This document shows, in pieces, positions 59,634 through 64,000 of a stretch of 64,000 nt of DNA. Source of the stretch: Erwinia sp. 198 (GTDB lineage: Bacteria > Pseudomonadota > Gammaproteobacteria > Enterobacterales > Enterobacteriaceae); assembly GCF_003937915.1 (NCBI RefSeq), contig NZ_RHUM01000004.1, positions 252,150 through 316,149 of the forward strand, given 5' to 3'. The translations under genes were made by a program, and so were the position numbers. The notes beneath the pieces are model-generated. The model made no database searches. It was not told the origin of the DNA and was given only the letters and a program-made list of their open reading frames with translations. The first letter of the stretch is position 1. Each line of letters begins with the position of its first letter.

Positions 59634-60962
59634 GTGTCGAAGGTAACCGAACAGAACGATAAGTTAAAACGCGCCATCATCATTTCAGTGATCCTGCATA
59701 TCTTTCTGATTGCGTTGCTGATCTGGAGCTCGTTTGACGAACATATCGACGCCAGCAGCGGCGGCGGCGGCGGGAGCGATATTGATGCCGTCATGGTCGA
59801 TCCTGGCGCTATCGTCGAGCAGTACAACCGCCAGCAGAATCAGCAGAGCGACAGCCAGCGCGCCGAGCAGCAGCGTCAAAAGCAGGCGAAGCAGCAGGCT
59901 GAAGAGCTACAGCAGAAGCAGGCGGCGGAACAGCAGCGTCTGAAAGCGCTGGAAAAAGAGCGGCTGGAGGCGAAGCAGGAAGCGGCGCAGGCGGCGGAAC
60001 AGAAGAAAGCGGAAGAGGCCGCGAAGCAGGCCGCGGAACAGCAAAAAGCTGAGGAAGCGGCGAAGCAGGCGGCCGAACAGCAGGCTGCGGCGAAGGCAGA
60101 GGCGAAAGCCAAAGCGCAGGCGGATGCCAAAGCGCAGGCCGATACGCAGGCGAAAGCAGCGGCGGACGCGCAGAAGAAAGCGGAAGCCGAAGCGAAAAAA
60201 GCCGCGGCGGATGCGAAAAAAGAAGCGGAAGAAAAAGCGGCCGCGGCGGCGCAGGCGGCTAAAGTGAAGGCGGCGCAGGAGGCGAAAGCCAAAGCGCAGG
60301 CCGATGCAAAAGCCCAGGCTGCCGCCGAAGCGAAGGCGGCGAAAGAGAAAGCCGCCGAAGAAGCCAAAGAAAAAGCGGCGCAGCAGGCGAAAGAAGCGAA
60401 AGAAAAAGCGGCCGAGGCGGCAAAGGCAAAAGCGGCTGAGGAAGCAAAAGAGAAAGCCGAAGCGGCGGCGAAAGCGAAGGCAGACGCTGCAGCAAAAGCC
60501 AAAGCGGACGCGGTGGCAAAAGCGAAAGCGGCGGCCGATGCTAAGAAGAAAGCCGCGGCGGAAGCGGCTAAAGAGAGCAGCGACGTCGACGACCTGCTGG
60601 GCGGTCTGACCTCCGGCAAGAACGCGCCAAAAGAGGGTAAAACCGGTGGCGCGGGCGCGGCAGGGCAGGGCAACCAGAAGAAATCGGGCGCTTCCGGTGC
60701 CGCTATCGACAGCTACCTTGGCCAGGTACAGAGCGCTATCCAGAGCAAGTTTTATGACGCGGATACGTTTAAAGGACGCACCTGTAACGTGCATATCAAG
60801 CTGGCGCCGGACGGGCTGTTGATTTCAGCCACCCCGGCAGGCGGCGATCCGGCGCTGTGTCAGGCGGCTATTAATGCAGCCCGCATGGCGAGGATCCCGA
60901 AACCGCCAAGCACGGACGTGTATCAGGCGGTAAAAGAGGCGACGTTAATCTTCAAACCGTAA
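59634..60962 (+). CDS. tolA: Cell envelope integrity protein TolA
   Basis: Spans the periplasm to contact Pal/TolB and imports group A colicins. 442 residues (E. coli 421), GTG start. Domain I has a membrane helix at about 14-34; a Gly/Ser hinge follows (SSGGGGGSD). Domain II (about 65-310) is a long Ala/Lys/Glu-rich helix with repeats such as AEEAAKQAAEQ and KAKAQADAKAQA. Domain III has the conserved SKFYDADTFKGRTC and PKPPSTDVYQ. Extra length is in domain II. Confidence 0.96.
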   Translation: MSKVTEQNDKLKRAIIISVILHIFLIALLIWSSFDEHIDASSGGGGGSDIDAVMVDPGAIVEQYNRQQNQQSDSQRAEQQRQKQAKQQAEELQQKQAAEQQRLKALEKERLEAKQEAAQAAEQKKAEEAAKQAAEQQKAEEAAKQAAEQQAAAKAEAKAKAQADAKAQADTQAKAAADAQKKAEAEAKKAAADAKKEAEEKAAAAAQAAKVKAAQEAKAKAQADAKAQAAAEAKAAKEKAAEEAKEKAAQQAKEAKEKAAEAAKAKAAEEAKEKAEAAAKAKADAAAKAKADAVAKAKAAADAKKKAAAEAAKESSDVDDLLGGLTSGKNAPKEGKTGGAGAAGQGNQKKSGASGAAIDSYLGQVQSAIQSKFYDADTFKGRTCNVHIKLAPDGLLISATPAGGDPALCQAAINAARMARIPKPPSTDVYQAVKEATLIFKP

Positions 60963-61095
60963 GATTAGCTGTAAGAAGATGCCAGGACGCGTCAGGTTGA
61001 ACTATGGTCAACTTGCCGTACTCTATAAATGCACCATTGGTTTGTTGAAACACTGCTAATTATCGTGGACGTAGCGTTCAGGTAAGGGAGAGAAG

Positions 61096-62388
61096 ATGAA
61101 GCAGGCATTACGAGTAGCACTAAGTTTCCTGATGCTGTTTGTCGCTATGGCGCATGCAGAAGTTCGCATCGAGATTACCCAGGGCGTTAACACCGCACGC
61201 CCTATCGGCGTAGTCCCGTTTAAATGGGCTGGTCCAGGCGCAGCCCCGGAAGATATTGGCGGCATCGTGGCGGCGGATTTACGCAACAGCGGCAAATTCA
61301 ATCCGCTGGATCGCGCTCGTCTGCCACAGCAGCCGGGCACCGCAGCGGAAGTGCAGCCTGCTGCATGGACCGCGCTGGGTATTGATGCAGTGGTGGTCGG
61401 GCAGATCCAGCCTGGCGCCGACGGCAGCTATACCGTTTCTTATCAGCTGGTGGATACCTCCGGTAATCCTGGCGCCGTGCTGGCGCAGAACCAGTATAAG
61501 GTGACCAAACAGTGGTTGCGCTATGCGGCGCATACGGCCAGCGACGAAACCTTTGAAAAGCTGACCGGTATCAAAGGCGCGTTCCGTACCCGAATCGCCT
61601 ATGTGGTACAGACCAACGGCGGCCAGTTCCCCTATGAGCTGCGCGTATCCGACTATGACGGCTATAACCAGTTTGTGGTGCACCGTTCGCCTGAGCCGCT
61701 GATGTCTCCGGCCTGGTCGAAAGATGGCAGTAAGCTGGCCTATGTGACCTTTGAAAGCGGCAAATCGGCGCTGGTGATCCAGACGCTGGCCAACGGCGCT
61801 ATCCGCCAGGTCGCTTCTTTCCCTCGTCATAACGGCGCGCCTGCCTTCTCGCCTGATGGCAGCAAGCTGGCTTTCACCCTGTCGAAATCCGGCAGCATGA
61901 ATCTTTACGTGATGGACTTAGGTTCAGGCCAGATGCGTCAGATCACCGACGGCCGCTATAACAGCACTGAACCTACCTGGTTCCCGGACAGCCAGACGCT
62001 GGCCTATACCTCGGATCAGGCTGGTCGTCCACAAATCTATAAAATTGGTGTAAACGGCGGCGCGCCGCAGCGTCTGACCTGGGAAGGCTCTCAGAACCAG
62101 AACGCCGATGTCAGCACCGATGGAAAATCTCTGGTGATGGTTAGCACCAACGGCGGTGCGCAACATATCGCCAGACAAGATCTGGAAACGGGAGCCGTTC
62201 AACAATTAACGGACACGTTCCTGGATGAAACACCGAGCCTCGCGCCAAACGGCACTATGGTTATCTACAGCGCTACTCAGGGCATGGGATCCGTACTGCA
62301 GCTGGTGTCGACCGACGGTCGTTTCAAAGCGCGTCTTCCGGCTACTGATGGACAGGTAAAATCACCTGCCTGGTCGCCGTATCTGTGA
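61096..62388 (+). CDS. tolB: Tol-Pal system protein TolB
   Basis: Periplasmic beta-propeller that binds Pal and TolA. 430 residues, identical in length to E. coli. Signal peptide cut after AHA near 21, then [11 protein letters not shown] (the TolA box). An N-terminal alpha/beta domain follows, then WD-like [19 protein letters not shown] repeats in the propeller. 133 nt after tolA. Confidence 0.97.
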   Translation: MKQALRVALSFLMLFVAMAHAEVRIEITQGVNTARPIGVVPFKWAGPGAAPEDIGGIVAADLRNSGKFNPLDRARLPQQPGTAAEVQPAAWTALGIDAVVVGQIQPGADGSYTVSYQLVDTSGNPGAVLAQNQYKVTKQWLRYAAHTASDETFEKLTGIKGAFRTRIAYVVQTNGGQFPYELRVSDYDGYNQFVVHRSPEPLMSPAWSKDGSKLAYVTFESGKSALVIQTLANGAIRQVASFPRHNGAPAFSPDGSKLAFTLSKSGSMNLYVMDLGSGQMRQITDGRYNSTEPTWFPDSQTLAYTSDQAGRPQIYKIGVNGGAPQRLTWEGSQNQNADVSTDGKSLVMVSTNGGAQHIARQDLETGAVQQLTDTFLDETPSLAPNGTMVIYSATQGMGSVLQLVSTDGRFKARLPATDGQVKSPAWSPYL

Positions 62389-62430
62389 TGCATATAAATA
62401 TGTATGGCAAACAATAATAGGATTGTAGAA

Positions 62431-62961
62431 ATGCAACTGAATAAAGTGCTGAAAGGCTTAATGCTGGCACTGCCAGTTATCGCAGTGGCTGCATGTAGCT
62501 CACACAAAAACAACAACAACGACCAGACCAACGGTATGGGTATGGGCGATGACGCAAACGGCGGCATGAACAGCGGCATGAACGGCGGCAATATGTCCTC
62601 CGACGAGCAGGCGCGCCTGCAGATGCAGCAGCTGCAACGTAACAACATCGTGTACTTCGGTCTGGACAAGTATGACATCCAGTCTGAGTTCGCTCAGATG
62701 CTGGACGCGCACGCTACTTTCCTGCGTAACAACCCGTCTTACAAAGTGACTGTAGAAGGTCATGCGGATGAGCGCGGTACGCCAGAGTACAACATCGCCC
62801 TGGGCGAGCGTCGTGCTACTGCCGTTAAAATGTATCTGCAGGGCAAAGGCGTTTCCGCTGACCAGATCTCTATCGTTTCTTACGGTAAAGAGAAGCCAGC
62901 CGTACTGGGTCACGACGAATCGGCCTACGCCAAAAACCGTCGTGCCGTACTGGTATACTAA
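62431..62961 (+). CDS. pal: Peptidoglycan-associated lipoprotein Pal
   Basis: Outer-membrane lipoprotein binding peptidoglycan and TolB. The lipobox VAAC places the lipidated Cys at 22. A linker rich in Asn/Gly/Met follows (residues about 25-60), then an OmpA-like domain with [20 protein letters not shown]. 176 residues from ATG 62431 (E. coli 173). Its lipoprotein maturation would need Lnt, also in this window. Confidence 0.97.
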   Translation: MQLNKVLKGLMLALPVIAVAACSSHKNNNNDQTNGMGMGDDANGGMNSGMNGGNMSSDEQARLQMQQLQRNNIVYFGLDKYDIQSEFAQMLDAHATFLRNNPSYKVTVEGHADERGTPEYNIALGERRATAVKMYLQGKGVSADQISIVSYGKEKPAVLGHDESAYAKNRRAVLVY

Positions 62962-62970
62962 GAGAATCAT

Positions 62971-63759
62971 ATGATTAGTAACTTCAGACTTCACCTGCTG
63001 GGTCTGTCGTTACTGGTTGGCGTAGCGGCCCCCTGGGCCGCTAATGCCCAGGCGTCAATCAGTAACGTAGGTTCAGGCTCGGTCGAAGACCGCGTCACCT
63101 CGCTTGAGCGTATCTCTAACGCGCAGGCACAGCTTCTTCAGCAATTCCAGCAGCAGCTTGCCGACAACCAGCGTGACATTGACTCGCTGCGTGGTCAGAT
63201 TCAGGAAAACCAGTATCAGCTTAACCAGATCACCGAACGCCAGAAGACTCTCTATCAGCAGATAGATACGCTGAGCAGCGGCGCGTCTGCGCAGCCTCAG
63301 GCGGCTTCAGGCGATACGGCTCCGGCAGCGGCCGCAGAGGGCGCTACAGCCAGCGACAACGCTTCTGCTGCGCCGACGCAGGGCGGTGACGCCAACAGTG
63401 ACTACAACGCGGCTGTGGCGCTGGTATTAGAGAAAAAGCAGAACGAGCAGGCTATCGCTGCGTTCCAGGCTTTTATCAAGAAGTATCCGGATTCAACCTA
63501 CCAGCCTAATGCTAACTACTGGCTGGGACAGCTGAATTACAACAAGGGTAAAAAAGACGACGCGGCCTACTATTTTGCCACCGTGGTGAAAAATTACCCT
63601 AAATCGCCGAAAAGCGCGGACGCGCTGTATAAAGTGGGTGTGATCATGCAGGAGAAGGGTGACAGCGCGAAAGCGAAAGCCGTCTACCAGCAGGTGATCA
63701 AACAGTATCCAAACACAGACGTGGCGAAACAAGCGCAAAAACGTGCGGCTGCGCTGTAA
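62971..63759 (+). CDS. cpoB: Cell division coordinator CpoB
   Basis: Periplasmic protein coordinating PBP1B and Tol during constriction. 262 residues; signal peptide cut after ANA near 26. A coiled-coil trimerisation segment (about 37-95, VEDRVTSLERISNAQAQLLQ...) is followed by an Ala/Pro-rich linker and then TPR repeats (DYNAAVALVLEKKQNEQAIA, NYWLGQLNYNKGKKDDA). Last gene of the tol-pal operon. Confidence 0.96.
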   Translation: MISNFRLHLLGLSLLVGVAAPWAANAQASISNVGSGSVEDRVTSLERISNAQAQLLQQFQQQLADNQRDIDSLRGQIQENQYQLNQITERQKTLYQQIDTLSSGASAQPQAASGDTAPAAAAEGATASDNASAAPTQGGDANSDYNAAVALVLEKKQNEQAIAAFQAFIKKYPDSTYQPNANYWLGQLNYNKGKKDDAAYYFATVVKNYPKSPKSADALYKVGVIMQEKGDSAKAKAVYQQVIKQYPNTDVAKQAQKRAAAL

Positions 63760-63845
63760 TTAACCGCTTGCGAACGGGTTTAGCCTAATTTATGGCCCGG
63801 TCGGGTGAAACTCAGGCAGTTGAACAAGTTATCTGAAAATAGTGG

Positions 63846-63873
63846 TTGCGCTGAAACGGTAAATCAGTAATAT
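63846..63873 (+). promoter_or_regulatory. Promoter of the tRNA-Lys gene
   Basis: TTGCGC (-35), 16 bp, TAATAT (-10), then a GC-rich discriminator GCCGCCG, about 40 nt before the tRNA. Confidence 0.5.
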
Positions 63874-63923
63874 ATGCCGCCGTTGCCGGGACATATGTTA
63901 AAACGTTCTGACAGCGTAAAAGT

Positions 63924-63999
63924 GGGTCGTTAGCTCAGTTGGTAGAGCAGTTGACTTTTAATCAATTGGTCGCAGGTTCGAATCCTGCACGACCCACCA
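63924..63999 (+). tRNA. lysT: tRNA-Lys (anticodon UUU)
   Basis: A 76-nt gene, GGGTCGTTAGCTCAG to CCACCA, anticodon loop CTTTTAA giving UUU. Same sequence type as the E. coli lys tRNAs downstream of cpoB. It is at the window edge, so further tRNAs of the operon may lie beyond. Confidence 0.97.
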
Positions 64000-64000
64000 C

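Noticed and set aside
59907..60794. Phe/Arg/Leu-rich frames antisense to tolA, and the Ala/Lys repeat array itself as a possible repeat element
   Set aside because: The repeats encode the helical domain II of TolA. The antisense frames are by-products of that repeated codon pattern, and there is no CRISPR-like spacing.

Overview
The window is a stretch of core chromosome from a gamma-proteobacterium of the Enterobacterales. Gene order follows the E. coli K-12 segment leuS/ybeL - gltIJKL - lnt - ybeXYZ - miaB - ubiF - tRNAs - asnB - nagDCAB/nagE - glnS - chiP - fur - fldA - seqA - pgm - phr - ybgI - pxpBCA - nei - gltA - sdhCDAB - sucABCD - cydABX - ybgC - tolQRAB - pal - cpoB - tRNA-Lys. The proteins are close to E. 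coli in sequence and length, but several differences point to an Erwiniaceae-type genome (Pantoea/Mixta/Erwinia-like). These are a full-length chitobiase beside chiP, a TudS-DUF1722 fusion in place of short YbgA, and no kdp, rhs, rihA or ybgE. The family assignment is inference from layout and remembered protein sequences; no search was run.

Layout: (1) 1-1.4 kb: the end of ybeL, then an almost gene-free stretch holding one small, well-supported gene (1061-1237, minus) for a 58-residue peptide with a double-glycine leader like those of class II microcins. (2) 1.4-10.8 kb, minus: glutamate/aspartate ABC importer gltIJKL, then miaB / ybeZ-ybeY-ybeX-lnt. (3) 11-15 kb: ubiF, a six-gene tRNA operon and asnB. 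(4) 15-27.6 kb: amino-sugar block nagBACD and divergent nagE, glnS, then chiP and a GH20 chitobiase gene. (5) 27.6-32.7 kb: fur with a uof-like leader ORF, fldA, ybfE, ybfF, seqA, pgm. (6) 32.8-42.9 kb: ybfA, a tudS-DUF1722/phr/ybgI cluster, then pxpB-pxpC-pxpA followed by DUF969-DUF979-pcp, an insertion relative to E. coli, and nei. (7) 43-57.8 kb: gltA, sdhCDAB-sucABCD, cydABX. (8) 58-63.8 kb: the ybgC-tolQRAB-pal-cpoB envelope operon, and a tRNA-Lys gene at the right edge.

Three metabolic themes connect neighbours. Chitin: ChiP imports chito-oligosaccharides, the periplasmic hexosaminidase would trim them to GlcNAc, NagE imports and phosphorylates GlcNAc, and NagA/NagB deliver it to glycolysis under NagC control. 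Glutamate: gltIJKL imports glutamate under features that look like NtrC/sigma-54 and GcvB/SroC control. The pcp - DUF969/DUF979 - pxpABC block would release, import and hydrolyse pyroglutamate to glutamate. Aerobic respiration: gltA, sdh and suc make up much of the TCA cycle and cyd the high-affinity terminal oxidase.

Most of the window is ordinary housekeeping sequence. The least explained signals are the microcin-like peptide, the pyroglutamate block, paired TGTACA elements upstream of ybfA and of tudS-phr, and a 20-bp perfect palindrome upstream of ybfA.
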